Assembly (NCBI GenBank): GCA_907163375.1
Contig: CAJQUW010006858.1
Location: 62,001 to 126,000 of the forward strand
Reading direction: 5' to 3'
Length of the DNA stretch: 64,000 nt
Origin: Prostheceraeus crozeri
Taxonomy: Eukaryota; Platyhelminthes; Polycladida; Euryleptidae
Shown here: piece by piece, positions 45,700-57,885 of the stretch
Layout of the letters: every line of letters begins with the position of its first letter
How positions within the stretch are numbered: the stretch's first letter is position 1
Made by a program: the position numbers and the translations under genes
Notes under the pieces: model-generated
What the model was told of the DNA's origin: nothing
What the model saw: only the letters and a program-made list of their open reading frames with translations
Databases searched by the model: none

Positions 45700-47147
45700 A
45701 ACACTCGAGGAACTATGATTTTGCAATCCAAGTCGGTCCTTTGAAAAATCGCATGCTTGCTTGAGTTTCAAAATTTTATCACTGAACTAACATAACTTCG
45801 ACCAATGGTTGCATTCCATGGCATATGCTGACCGGATCTCCACAATTAACAATTTGATAATTAATAAAGTGTGAAGTTCGAAAGGTTTAGTTGCATAATT
45901 ATGTCTATGAAATATTACCTTATTTAGCTATGAGAATTTCATTCATTCATTTGATATGCTATTTTCAGTTCCAAAACAACTTTTTACTATGAAATATTAT
46001 CATACAAAGTGCCTCTTCATCCGATTCTGTGCTCATCTCATCTTTTCATATAGTTGTTCATCCCACTACATCATTGCAAATATTCATTTTATCATTTCAT
46101 CCATATCATGTTACGTGTTCCAACTTGGAAATAAACGTTTCTGACTTCCATAATATAACCTAGACCATTGAAAGGGTTGATCAACTATCAACTTAAATGA
46201 CAGTGATGATACTCTCGGTGCTCTTCCAAAACTATGACGATTATGGGCCGGAACCGAAACCTCGTCTTTGCCGAAAATTCGGAAAACTGAAACCGAATAT
46301 TCTGCTGTGTACTGATAGGCATAATACTGTTTTGTTACTTAAGGATATTCCATTACTTTATCGTAACGCAAATAAAATTTGTCGAACTGTGCATGTTCAG
46401 TGCGAAGTTACCTATGCAATAAAATATATCTTAGTTGCACACAACGTTAATTGTCTCATTCATGTTTAATAGGCTGCTCCTTCTCTTTTCGGGAGAAGCC
46501 TACACGGAAAGCGAAGGCTGTGGCCTTAAAGAACTTGCAAGTAACATGATTACTATCGACACATCTTAAAGGCAAATTCATAGTCGATGCTTTATATCAA
46601 ACTTGCTGTTGTATAATCTCTCTCTTAGGAGGGGCGGAACACTTCTCGCCAAGACAAAATAAACAAACCGTTCCCTGCATTCTTTTCCGTTTTACATTTA
46701 ACCTTCCTTGTTGTATAGTAGTGATTTGGAAGGCAATTTTAGGTTTCTTCTTTAAGTGTTAAGTGATTTATAAATTAATTAAAAATGACCGAATTCGATT
46801 CGAAATTATCTGAAGACGTTCAAAGATACACACATCTGAGCGACTTATCCTTGAAATAACATAAAGAGCGAGTCCGAACGATTATTCTTGAGAGAATGTA
46901 GCTGCAAGACTACAAGGGTTGCCAGTGTTGGAGAATGCCTCATTTTGCGAACTGTTTGCTTTTTCTCAGGTTCAAAATGATGCCAGGAAAAGTAAAGTGC
47001 CAAGCGTTTGTGGAAACGGAAACGCATGTATCTCTGACGTAATGTAGTTTTAGAGTATAGGTTCATATACTTCCTGTTCTATTTTGATGAATATACATGT
47101 AGATGTACACCTCAGGATGTCAATGTAAATATTCGATTATATATCCA
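45700..47147. other. no confirmed gene
   Basis: Several small open frames occur (for example 46197-46469). A short ATG frame at 46783 (MTEFDSKLSEDVQRY) follows a leader-like AT-rich stretch. None has a recognisable domain. Confidence 0.35.
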
Positions 47148-47164
47148 GTCAATATTAGAGTTAA

Positions 47165-47450
47165 AACGATATCGATACCGATTCGATAATATCTATATTA
47201 TCGGTATTTTTCCGATACCAATAATATCGATATTTCTAAAAATAATACCGATAAAAATATCGATAATAATATCGATAATGATATCGATAACGATATCGAT
47301 AATGATATTGATAACAATATCGATAATTTTATCTATACAAATATCGATAATTATATCGATAACAATAACGATGTGAATGTCAATATCATCACCGATGATG
47401 ACATCGGTGTTATTTTTAACAATGCTATCGATCTTGATAAATCTTGAAAT
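47165..47450. repeat. ATATCGATA-rich repeat, left subterminal
   Basis: Dozens of overlapping ATATCGATA words with slight variation. The open frame here (IDIVIDIIIDI) is an artefact of the repeat. Confidence 0.9.
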
Positions 47451-48207
47451 TGGTGTCAAATGATCATATTGGCTCCAATATCGATATATACGTATATGTT
47501 GATGACAAGATCAATATTTAGGCATACACTAGTAGTATTACCGACATAATCAGTGATAATGATATTCTTTAAGTATTGGTGAAATATTGATGATAAGTTG
47601 CCATCGATAATACGGGTATCGATATAGTATATATTAAAGAATGTATGTCGATGTCAAATATTGTTTAGAATATTGATTTTCCCTACCGTACTTTTCATAA
47701 AAGTATCGATATCGCACCTATATTTTACACACTCCTATGTACACATGTACCTATACATTATATTCGGTAGCTCATAGTAGGAGACCGCGGCCTCACAAAT
47801 TAATTTCTGTTCTTAGAGATGACTGCTCTCAACAAAATAAGCACATAACGTATGATTCGTCGGAGTAAACGGCAGTAGCCCATTGTTTCATGGCGCACAC
47901 ATAACGACTGCTGGCGATAGGCAATGTAAATGACCTTTTATCAATCATCGTTCGTTACTCAGTCTCCCCCGTGAAGAATAGGTCAGCTGATCCAAACATC
48001 AACAGACGACATAAGCTTGCGCAGCCTGCTGTCGATCGAGCAAATTTCCCAAGGCGACGCACACTGTCTTGGTTACACATTGACTAAGCGAGACCATCCT
48101 ACTTTCTCTCGTCATATTAGTGACAGACAACCACTTGATCTCACTCATTTCGAGTACTTCATACCATGGGACGAGTGAAGACTCGGGACAAGTGAAAACT
48201 CGGGACC

Positions 48208-48765
48208 ATGGGACAAGTGAAAAGTCCGGTGTGGACACACTTTGATTTGTCCTCGCGTGAGAGGAAGGGGAAATGTAGACATTGTACTACCTCACCTTTT
48301 ATAGGCACAGCTTCAACAACAAACTTGCTTTATCATATGAAGAAACATCATCCTCTAATAAACATTTCATCTGAAAGTGCAAGTGGTGCTTCTAGCGGTA
48401 CATCGATCGAGAAATACGGACTAAAGTAATATCGCATCATCGAATCGTCCTTTACGTCACACTCAGGAAACTTTACACGCTGCAATCAGAAAACGCTCAA
48501 TAATGAAATCAACGGATTCAAGGGCTCAAGAAATATCCAGATTGATCGCTTTATACATAGCACAGAATGGAAAATCTTTGAATATCGTAAATCATGCTGG
48601 CTTTAGGAGAATACTACATTTTTTCGAACCCCGATATGAAGTTGTATCCACTACACACATTGCACAAGCTGTCTTACCAAAATTGGAAAAGGAAGTGGAC
48701 AAGTTGATTTTAGATATTCTCGAAGAAATACCATTCTTATCTCTAACTACAGGTAAGCAATTTTA
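48208..48765 (+). pseudogene. hAT transposase N-terminus with BED finger, truncated
   Basis: The first frame (48208-48429) begins with a BED-type zinc finger: SPVWTHFDLSSRERKGKC, then H-C pairs in NLLYHMKKHHP. A second frame (48503-48760) continues with QEISRLIALYIAQNGKSL, NHAGFRRILHFFEPRYEV and LPKLEKEVDKLILDILEE, the conserved N-terminal block before the DDE core in ZBED-like hAT proteins. A frame break lies near 48425. A donor-like ACAG|GTAAGC follows at 48753. The catalytic core and the dimerisation domain are missing. Confidence 0.75.
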
Positions 48766-48894
48766 CCTATTTACTTTTATTAATGCTAATATCCGCACCA
48801 TACATCGGCTATTATAGGCCTGCTTGTACTCGCTAGTATGCGATAGGTTTAAATCTGTTGAGGAGACGATTCGACCTTTACACAATTCCGAATC

Positions 48895-49060
48895 GTCGAT
48901 ATTAATGTCAATAATTGTCGTCATAAATGTCGATATTAATATCAATAGAAATATCGATATTAATATCGATAGAAATATCGATAATAATATCAATGGAAAT
49001 ATCGATATTAATATCGATAGTTTCGATAAAGAATTTTGAAACATCGATAATGAAAATTTC
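48895..49060. repeat. ATATCGATA-rich repeat, right subterminal
   Basis: The same repeat type as at the left end of this hAT, so the expansion seems tied to the element ends. Confidence 0.85.
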
Positions 49061-49086
49061 ACTATCGTTTTAACCCTAGTCAATAT

Positions 49087-51170
49087 CACTGTATTGCTTT
49101 AATTTTTGTAGAAGTTATGTAAGCGAATGGACGCTTCTTTATCACATTGAACTGCAGCGATTGATAAAACTCGATGACATACTTTCACAATATCAAAACA
49201 AATCATGCATGCACAGCAGTTTTCTATTGCATTTTTAGCATATTTACATCTAGGGAAAAGGGTTAATTCCATGCCTCCAAGCATCCATTAGGTCCCGAAC
49301 ACGGAACAGTCGATATGGTCTACGCCTTACGATTCGGTACGGCCTATACACTATTAATATTCGCCGTGTGATGAGTAATCCTGAAAAGAAGAGAAAATGA
49401 CAGGGAATGATCTCAAGAACATTTTGACATTATCAATGTAGTAGGCCCATCTACTTGTAATCGTTGCAGAACCCGTAATTCTATAAACTAATAATAGATT
49501 TTCTTTACCCTATTTCGAACGATGGATCGACCAACCTCTATGTAGATAATGACAATATAGGCATAAATACACGATTAATGAAATACATATTTTTAAGCAT
49601 TGGAGTATTACTAATCTGAAGATAATTTTTATATTACTTACTCAACGTTAATCAGACTATCAATAAAACAAGAATACTTCTATATGATGAGCTCAGGCCT
49701 ATATCCGCTATTACAAAATGCAATATGCGTGTCGCCATCTATGGTAGGCCCTACTATTATTGATCCTAATCAATTAAAATTCTAATCAGGTCATAATATA
49801 TAGTAAAAGAACCCGTAGCCATATTGTTTATCCTAGAACAAGTTGAGGTGCTATAGTACGTATAACGTTTTCTAAGTAGGCTAGCAAATACATAATAGGC
49901 GTCGTGAATTACTCAGCGTATGATCAATACTTGTAGGGTATTGGCCTACTGATATCAAGTGATCATAATTAAGCATCAATTACTGATATCAAGAAGGCTA
50001 CATCATGTCCTGTGCATTTCGAACATGCACATATTTTTCGGTAGATCTGTTCATGAACTATACCATGAGAGCCAGTTGACGTAAATGTATAGGATAATTC
50101 TCAAAGTTAAACCAACATACAAAAAATGTTTTTTGTCAAATGATAAAAAATAAATAACAGGCCTACATGATCTTATGATGCAGCAGTTATCGAGTATAGG
50201 CACAGAGTAGCTATTACTAATTCAAAAATGACTAGGCCTACTAATATTTCAGAATAGCACATTTGTTTTTATCAAATAATATGTCCTGATCGATAAAAGA
50301 AGACCCTGTAAATGAATTCGCTAAAAATTAGATAGTTGTCATTTACCGGTATATACGCATATCACGGTATGTGAAGATTCATGGGCTTGCACTAAATGGT
50401 ATTCCTCTTTTTGACTACTATTGTTTCTTTTAGCTCACTCACAGACCAATATCGTATGATTAGCAACCGCTAAGTCTATAAGTATATGAACAATAATTTA
50501 CATCTTGAATTAAAATCCTTAATAAGTTCTTGAAAACTATGCCTACATTACTTTACGAGTAGTATCAGAAAAAGCTGGTTTGTTTCAATGGAATACATAT
50601 TGGTTTTCAAGTAGTGATTGAATTGCTTTAATCTGCATTGACTGAACTTAAGCAAACATTCAATTGAACTTACTTAGAGGTGAGGATGTCTGAGGACAAA
50701 ACGACATTGCTGTATCGAATGAATTATCGAAACCAAGTTTAGTCCATTTTCAAATCCCCGCCAAAGGTTGTCGAATCCTGGTCGGTTGTGAATCTACACG
50801 TTTTACAAGTTTCTTGGTCATATTTTTCATAATTCGCATTATTCACAATTTGACTGCCCAAACTACTAACGTATACAAGGAACATCATAACTAGACTGTT
50901 AACAAAATGAAAAAATATATTTAAATCAGAGAAATACACTCTGAAAGCTTGGCTGTCAAATCCCTGCAAACACACTTCGGTTGTCAAATTCCTACATTTA
51001 TATGTCTCTATGGGGTGGGGCATGGGTGAATAAGAAAAGCAAGAAGCTTACGCTAAAAAACACACGAATAAGACTATGAATCAGCCTTAATACACGTATG
51101 TAAATTTTGCTCTGTAATTCAAATCATTCATAATGTGTGGTGGGTGGGTGTCTTACTGAGTTCTGATTTT
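49087..51170. other. no recognisable gene
   Basis: About 2.1 kb of AT-rich sequence with scattered TAGGCCTA-like words and no supported coding region. Confidence 0.4.
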
Positions 51171-51176
51171 TTTAGT

Positions 51177-51353
51177 AGTAGTAATGGGTAGGCCCATTCA
51201 GAGAATTGTTAGCAGTTTTGTTTTGCCAACTTTGTGGTATATTTGGGAAACACATGATGTACATAAACGATATTATCGACTCAATGATACAACGGTTGCA
51301 TTGACAAAGGTTGAAAAAGTTCTGAATGAAAATTTCAAATCCCAGAAGAAAAG
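51177..51353 (+). other. possible isolated exon, unknown
   Basis: An open frame starting near 51184 (GRPIQRIVSSFVLPTLWYIW) follows a TTTTTTTAG acceptor-like site and ends at a donor-like AAAA|GTAAGT at 51353. The residues look protein-like but I recognise no family. It could be chance. Confidence 0.2.
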
Positions 51354-51910
51354 TAAGTTTCAAAGTGATAAAGTTGTGTTTTTATTTACATGTAGGTGCT
51401 GCTGCAGTATGCGATGAAAATAGTACAGTCTGCCGAACCGAGGCATTTGTTTTAGAAACCATCATAGCCTGCCAATGATAATATAGTTATCGATTTATTA
51501 TACTTTTAATTGTTACGTGTGAATATGAATATACTTGATAAACATTTTCATCTTGACATTCTTCCTGTCAATCAATGAAGGGTTACTAACTATTGTTGAT
51601 ACACATATCGGACAGACCATACGGACAATTAGAGGGAGAAGGACACATCGCTGAATTATTTAGAGCGTCAGTGTAGCAGCCCATGCAAACGCATTACCTC
51701 AGCCAGAGAAAATGAAGGTTTTGAGCATTAATGCCTCTAACTTTTGAACCAATAAGGCCGAAGGCAAACTGGATTAGCCATCTGGCATTTAGCATGTAGC
51801 AAATGGCTTATGCCTTATTCTGTGTACCTGCTTTCATTGAAACTAATGTGCTAGAATTCCATTTGCGGCTTATCCAAGTGTGCCTCCAGCCTAACCCAAT
51901 TGACTAATTG

Positions 51911-52014
51911 AAAAAATTAGTCAGCGTGTGAAAATTAGTAAGACGATAACTAACAAGAAATTTTGTCAATTTTTATCGTCTTACTAATTTTCACACGCTG
52001 ACTAACTTTTTCCG
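51911..52014. mobile_element. ~105-bp palindrome
   Basis: Arms of about 38 bases (AGTCAGCGTGTGAAAATTAG then TAAGACGATA, inverted on the other side) are separated by about 27 bases. Non-coding; probably a tiny MITE or foldback. Confidence 0.7.
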
Positions 52015-52776
52015 TATTGAAAATGATAAGGGGACATGAATAGATGAAATGATGCTCACGCCCTGAATCATCAATATTTCAAATATGAAGTCAATTGGGT
52101 CAGTGGTTCAAAAGTTAGAAGCACTAATGTGTAAAACTTTCAGTTTCTCTATGTCAGGGGTTTTCAACCTTTTCAGGGGCGCGTACCCCTTCTACCAGAA
52201 AAATGTGGGACACGCACTCCTACCGACAGATGTGGGACACGTAACACTTACTTCAACAAAATAACATGAAAATCTAGATGCTTAGAAATTGTGCAGATAT
52301 TTCGAAATACCTAGCATAGTACGAAATATTGAACTCAGCATCTTTATTACCATTTCACTTCACTTCTCGTTTATGGCCCACATAAGCCCGTTAGCTAGGG
52401 ATGGACAGCGTGACTCTCCTCCTCTTTCTGACCCTCTTTCTGAACTTCAATTTTGAATGAGATTTAGGCCTATCATACACGTATAGTTTCCAACATTCTT
52501 AAGATACTTCTGGTCAGCAAGTCTTTCATGCAGGAATTTCAATCTAACGGTGCCTATCGAGTGAACGAATTTTCAATTTTCGAATTAAGGAATTTGTATA
52601 CAACTTATTGACGCCTTAGTAATCCAGGTATAATGATTACCGTTGTATTTATCTACTGAAATAACTAAATAATAACTCATGAATAATCAGCTCTTTCTAA
52701 AGTTACTTTTTTTCTTTTGAATACAAACGATGTTTATCTAACAATCTGAGGCCAATTGTCAAAGTTCACAATAAAG

Positions 52777-53124
52777 TCAATGAGAAGGCTGGGGCTGCTT
52801 CGAAGATGTCAGCTGCTTTATATTTGGTTCTGTCTTTGAAAGGCATACACGCAAATCGCTTTCTATGTTAAGCCGAGTTCTATACTTGCTCATTAAGCTA
52901 ACCATTGAACTGAATCCTGACTCGCAAAGGTAGGTTGATGGAAACATCAATAATTTCTTAATAACTAGAAATGCGACACGAGCATATTTCTCCGACACTT
53001 TACACCAGAAATCAGATAATGTAGCACTAGTTTCAAAAAAGTCTTTTGTAAATGAGTCATTTTGAAGATCGATGAGTTCCTCTTGGTACGTATGGGGACA
53101 TAACTGTGGTTCAATCGTGAAAGG
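52777..53124 (-). CDS. outer hAT transposase, C-terminal part (part 2 of 2)
   Basis: This piece carries the hAT dimerisation region: FPSTYLCESGFSSMVSL, KYRTRLNIESDLRVCLS and the closing KQPQPSH. It reads without stops up to the 8-bp duplication at 53117-53124. From there it is in the same phase as the part ending at 57886, so the original gene was continuous (NPF, then TIEP). It was separated from its first part by the inner hAT. Downstream is 622 bp to the element end. Confidence 0.85.
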   Translation of the reverse strand, partial: PFTIEPQLCPHTYQEELIDLQNDSFTKDFFETSATLSDFWCKVSEKYARVAFLVIKKLLMFPSTYLCESGFSSMVSLMSKYRTRLNIESDLRVCLSKTEPNIKQLTSSKQPQPSH

Positions 53125-53145
53125 CAGGGCTGTGGAGCCGGAGCC

Positions 53146-55603
53146 TTAAACCCTTTCAGCACGAAATCATTAAGATACCTGTCCTAGTGACACGCACAGT
53201 GTATCATGCAATAATTATTCAACGTAACAAAATTTGAAAATTAATCATTGTTCGATGTTACGATGACACACGATGCGTGTCGTTACTATCATTGTCCACT
53301 GTTACGGTGACACGCCAGAGGTGTCAAATAGGTATATTTTCTATATTTTATTTGTCCATTTTATGTGATTTCGAGGTGTTATTGCAACAGATAATAGCAT
53401 TAGATCTTGTCATGATGCACATGTTTTCTCCGGAAGAAAAGACGGAGAACAAGGAATGCAAATAGGTGTTTTGGGTGTTTTAGAGTTATAACACCGTAAA
53501 CAGTTTTCCTTAATTTCTCAATTTCACACAGTAATACCACAGTAAATAATTCTACACATTTTTGCTAATCTTTTTAAAACAACACAATCTATTTCGAGCT
53601 TGTATTATACACATTATGGGAACCAAACATATAAGACATATAGGCTTATATGCTTGGTTCCAATTTCCCAATCGAGTGTGCCATGAAAGCTTTTTGAATA
53701 AGACTGAATAAGATATACCTCTTATGTTTTCCTAGAAATTGTGCAATTAAAAAAGAACCGATTACCAATTACCAATTACCGATCATATAAATTTCGAGCG
53801 TATATTGCATCAATATTAATCACTCATTTTTCATTTCAATTTTATATTTACTCATTTAATTTTACTTTACTTTTGCACCTCGAATGTAACGGAAAATCAA
53901 AAGCCATTTACTGCTATTACTACACGCAATAAACACGTTTCGAAAAGTTTCAGGAAAAACAAGGAGCAGCACATAGACCAGGTTGTCCAGGGCAATCAGC
54001 ACATCGGAAGACAGTTTCTTTCCGCTTTCCGGCTTGGTAGCAAACACGGCAGAGGTCGAGGTTCTCCTTCCCTTGCTGGTATGCGTTCAAGTTTATGTTG
54101 TGGATTCCTGTTTGTTGATCGTGGTACCACAGGATTTCGTCCAATACCTGTTTGTAAGACCAAACGATTGACAGATTTCATGCAGTAATCTAGGTAGTTC
54201 ATTTTACCATCATTCTTCCTGTAGAGAATCCATGAATTGTAATGCATGATTTGAATTAAGTGCAAGCAGTACTTTACAAACCATGTATAATTTTTCCGAT
54301 TGATATCGTAATGATGAAGTGCGGCATCCAACCGGTCGACACCGCCCATATGGGCATTGTAATTCAATACAGATCGTGACTTCTTCACCGTTTCGTGGTG
54401 TCCACCTTTGACTATGCGGCTGACCTCAACATCTTCAGCAGCAGCAAACGTATCCATCAAGTAAACCGTCTTCTTTCCAGACGACTTTTGATCCACAAGT
54501 TTTACGCAAAGAACTTCGCCGTTGCGGGAATAAGCTTGAGACTTAACAGGCAGATTTAAGTGCTTTAAATCGCTCGGAACGCCCCGGTTCGAAACAGATA
54601 TCGGCTAACTACAGGAAGTATAAAAGTAACGTAACATACATACGACTTTATTCCATACCTCCTACGCTTGCTTGGGATATATTGTCGTATTCTTGGTAGG
54701 TATGTATTTTGGCATATATTATTAACTTTTTCCAGAAATGGTCGTACTTTTGCTAAATAATCATTTTCCAAATTTTCTGGGTCTGCAAAGCGAATATAGT
54801 TCAAAATTAACTGAAATCTGTCACGGGATAGAGATTCAGGTGACGAGAATATCTCTTGACGAAACACCAAATCGCCACTCCAGTATGATGCAAGCGTAGG
54901 CTTCTTGTTCAAAGCCATTAAAAATTGCAATCCAATAAACTTTCTGATTTCATTGACTGTAACTTGTCTGCTGTTTTGTAATTTCTGGCTTTCAGGATTA
55001 TCAACTAATTCTTGCCAAAGTCTGTTGTTTGTGTAGTCGCATATATCTTGCATTAAGTCGTCAGTGAAAAAGTGATTTAAGAAAAACATATCATCTTCTA
55101 ATTCATTTGGAATCTCTAAGCGTGGATGTAGTCCCAGTAAATTCTGGTCCACGTCTGGACAGTTCGCCATTCACCAGTGCTGCCACCTGCATCTTCGTCA
55201 GAGCTGCTACTTGAGTCGTTATCTCGCAAGTCATTATCTTGTATTTCATCTTCAATCTCACTGCCTGAACTGCCATCTTCGTTTGTATCAAATCCCATCA
55301 AATTCAACGCATCTGTCATGGCAGAACGCCGGACCACTTTGCGTGCTCCGAACAGCAACAACTATCAACAAATTCTGTCGGTGTGAATGATATTCAAAGA
55401 TCTGTTCAATAAACGAAATCTTACGTAATAATTCGGTGAACCTGTCCTTTGAGAGTGATCATAATTCAGAAACATTCACCGATGGTTTTATGACAGGCTC
55501 TGCGTGTCACGGTATAATCGTACTATTGCATTGATTCTAATTCCGTTAATTTGTTAATAGATACATGACACGTACAGCGTGTCGTCCGTACTGAAAGGGT
55601 TAA
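53146..55603 (-). mobile_element. piggyBac element, innermost of the nest
   Basis: Flanked by TTAA at 53146-53149 and 55600-55603. Left end (A)CCCTTTCAGCACG, right end inverted CCCTTTCAGTACG. Subterminal GACACGC/GCGTGTC words repeat near 53190, 53270, 53305, 55505 and 55568. The host sequence continues seamlessly across (GGAGCC | TTAA | GGAGCC). About 2.46 kb. Confidence 0.9.
53950..55361 (-). pseudogene. piggyBac transposase, frameshifted with core deletion
   Basis: Pieces in order are the acidic N-terminus (55361-55116, SEIEDEIQDNDLRDND), the N-terminal domain (55170-54565, NELEDDMFFLNHFFTDDL, IRKFIGLQFLMALNK, YIRFADPENLE), the later core (54496-53996, YNAHMGGVDRLDAALHHY) and the C-terminal Cys-rich tail in another frame (RVCYQAGKRKETVFRC, CPGQPGLCAAPC). 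Around 54650 the text jumps from TYLPRIRQYIPSKRRRYGIK to unrelated residues, and much of the catalytic Asp region is gone. Several frame changes confirm it is dead. Confidence 0.85.
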
Positions 55604-57801
55604 GGAGCCGATGGTTTTGGTCGGAGCCGGAGCCGATTTATCACAAAGGCTCCGGCTCCGATAGTTTGAGCTTTGATATAAATCTAGAATTTTGAAAGTT
55701 ATTAATTGGCATCATAAAAAAATTAAATCATTTGAAATCTAAAAATATGTCTTTTAAGTATACCAATGATCTGTCCTCCACGACATCTTTCTTTGCAGTT
55801 GCCGCCTTCTTTTGTATTATATTTATTATATATTCACACACATGTGTAATATTTTTTTATTGCATATGTTTCGTAAGACTAATTTCCATATTGACAACGT
55901 ATTCTCCAAAATCCATTAATTTGAAGACTTGTTATATGCATGCTAACTAGATGATTGTAGATTCCTAGAGACAAGTCGCCAGTCATTTATGTACACATTT
56001 TCAGTTCAGTCAGCAAAGATAATATAGCTACATTTCTTGCGCAATGTCTTAAATCTACGGTTACTATGTAGGCTATCATCTATCGGTATGGCTACTGGCA
56101 TCTGTGACAATGCCAATTTCCTTAGATTGTATTGTAGGCTCTTGTGCAATCCCCCCACCTACATTTTTCAAAACAATCGATTATTCAATTTGATCAATTT
56201 TGATTGGAGGGATAACTCTTCACACTCACACGAATGACCTGACTACAAGTCCTCACATGGCTATAGCAATAAGCGACCCAGCCACTTCTAGTAGCGCCCT
56301 ATTATTTTAAAGGTATCTCATTCACAATGAATTTCCTTTGACTTTAAAATTCAAAGGGTATATTTCAATGCGAAAAACCTGAAGGCAAATTACAATGTTG
56401 ACTTGCTGACGAAGTTTGCGACCATGACATCGCAATTACCCACGTAGATTTTTACAACAGCACGGAATACTTCACTCAAACCGGTGATCCTGAAACGGAC
56501 ATCCAATGGTGCTGCATCTTTTGACCAGAGAAAAAATGGGGGGGGGGAGGACTGCACAAGAGCCGTATCGTGTAATAATATTTCCCCAAATGTCATAGAC
56601 CTGTGGATTTTAAGAATTTTCATTATTATTTTTTCCGTCTGTCAGCACTTTATGCTGATATCATGCTGACTTATATCTAAACAATAAAAAAAGACAGACG
56701 CTCTCAATAAAGGCGCCTTTTGACCTCCCTTTTTTATTGTCTGTGACATTAAACCGCACGCGCATTCGAAAGCTAGCAAAGTAGATGGGATTTCTGCTCG
56801 GTGCTCGCAGTCAAATTTTTATTATGCATAGCACCCTGCAACATACTGTGTGATACTCCGAGTTCAGTTTCATCAGCCCAACCATCATCAGAGGAATAGT
56901 GGTAATGTGTTATACATAAATTGAATATAATAATATACATGAATCATTGATGAATTATTTAGTGCAACTTTACGCCATAATGAAAAATACGAAATTAATA
57001 TAATGTAAGTTAGGCCTTAACTTATTAAGTATGCTGCATAGAATTACAAAACTTGTCCTAAATTAGATATTTTTAATTTTTTTAAGTATAATTTTCAATT
57101 GTACATTTCTAGCCTACACTGCAATGAGGCTATCTAAATTACAATTTCTACAGATGATGAGTCGTGGGCTACCCACCGATCATATTATTCATGGACCAAC
57201 AGACTATTGAATAAAGGCAATAACAAATAACAATAACAACCTAAGCTAGCCTATATACACTTTAATATTCAATAAAGCAATTGATATCTTTATTGATACG
57301 GTATATTTAGCTATATAGCCGATACCCTTTCCATGTTCGAGGAGATACAGGCCCTATAAGCTATTTAGAGGTATACGCTATCCAGTTTCATATTCAAGCT
57401 TTGTTAAAAAGCTTATACTACTATTCGGCCCCTGTGACGGCTAATTAGGTATATCTTCATCACTCATGTGGTCTTATTTAATGTAGCCTCGTAGTAGACT
57501 GGTTGCAGGCTAGGCCAATTTATATTTAGCCAGTGCGGGAGATCTTTATCTAATTTAACCAATCCTGGCTATAACTTTATTTTATCTTTCAGAGATAGTC
57601 AATTCATGCAAAAATATATGACAAGTATGTTATTTGTCATTATATTAGGCTATTATCATTTTTATTATTAACTTAAGTCGTTGCTTGTTAATGAAAACTA
57701 ATTTGATGATTGTAGCAAGCCTCTAAAGGCCACACCGTTATCCAAAAAACCCGTTCAACGGATCCAGGATAACCAGCATAGATAGAACCTGAATTTGAAG
57801 T
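55604..57801. other. interior of the inner hAT, non-coding
   Basis: About 2.2 kb with only short accidental frames, a run of nine G near 56538 and no recognisable domain. Confidence 0.5.
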
Positions 57802-57885
57802 CGGAGCCGGAGCCGAGCCGGAGCCTTTCACATCAGTGTCGTGGAGCCGGAGCCGATGAGATAACGCATCGGCTCCACAGCGCTG

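Larger units (their letters stand above)
47156..49078 (+). mobile_element. internally deleted hAT with perfect 8-bp target duplication
   Basis: The left end is TAGAGTTAAAACGATA and the right end is the inverted TAGGGTTAAAACGATA. GTCAATAT is repeated exactly at 47148-47155 and 49079-49086. Inside lies only the N-terminal part of a hAT transposase. Both subterminal regions (about 47165-47450 and 48895-49060) are filled with ATATCGATA-type repeats. Confidence 0.8.
53125..57885. mobile_element. inner non-autonomous hAT
   Basis: The ends are CAGGGCTGTGGAGCCGG and inverted CAGCGCTGTGGAGCCGA. GTGAAAGG (53117-53124) and ATGAAAGG (57886-57893) are target duplications, seven of eight bases equal. Both ends are rich in GGAGCC words, also repeated internally near 55620-55660 and 57802-57850. 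Apart from the piggyBac inside it, no transposase sequence is visible, so it moved with help from another element. Confidence 0.85.

Noticed and set aside
46197-46469. 90-residue frame that might be a host gene
   Set aside because: No domain, no convincing start context and no neighbouring exons.
47193-47459. Open frame with IDIVIDIIIDI repeats
   Set aside because: It is the translation of the ATATCGATA repeat, readable on both strands, with no coding signature.
48824-49039. Open frame with NIDINIDRNIDN repeats
   Set aside because: Same microsatellite artefact as at the other end of the hAT.
55116-55386. Plus-strand frame rich in Ser opposite the piggyBac N-terminus
   Set aside because: Shadow of the acidic N-terminal segment of the transposase.
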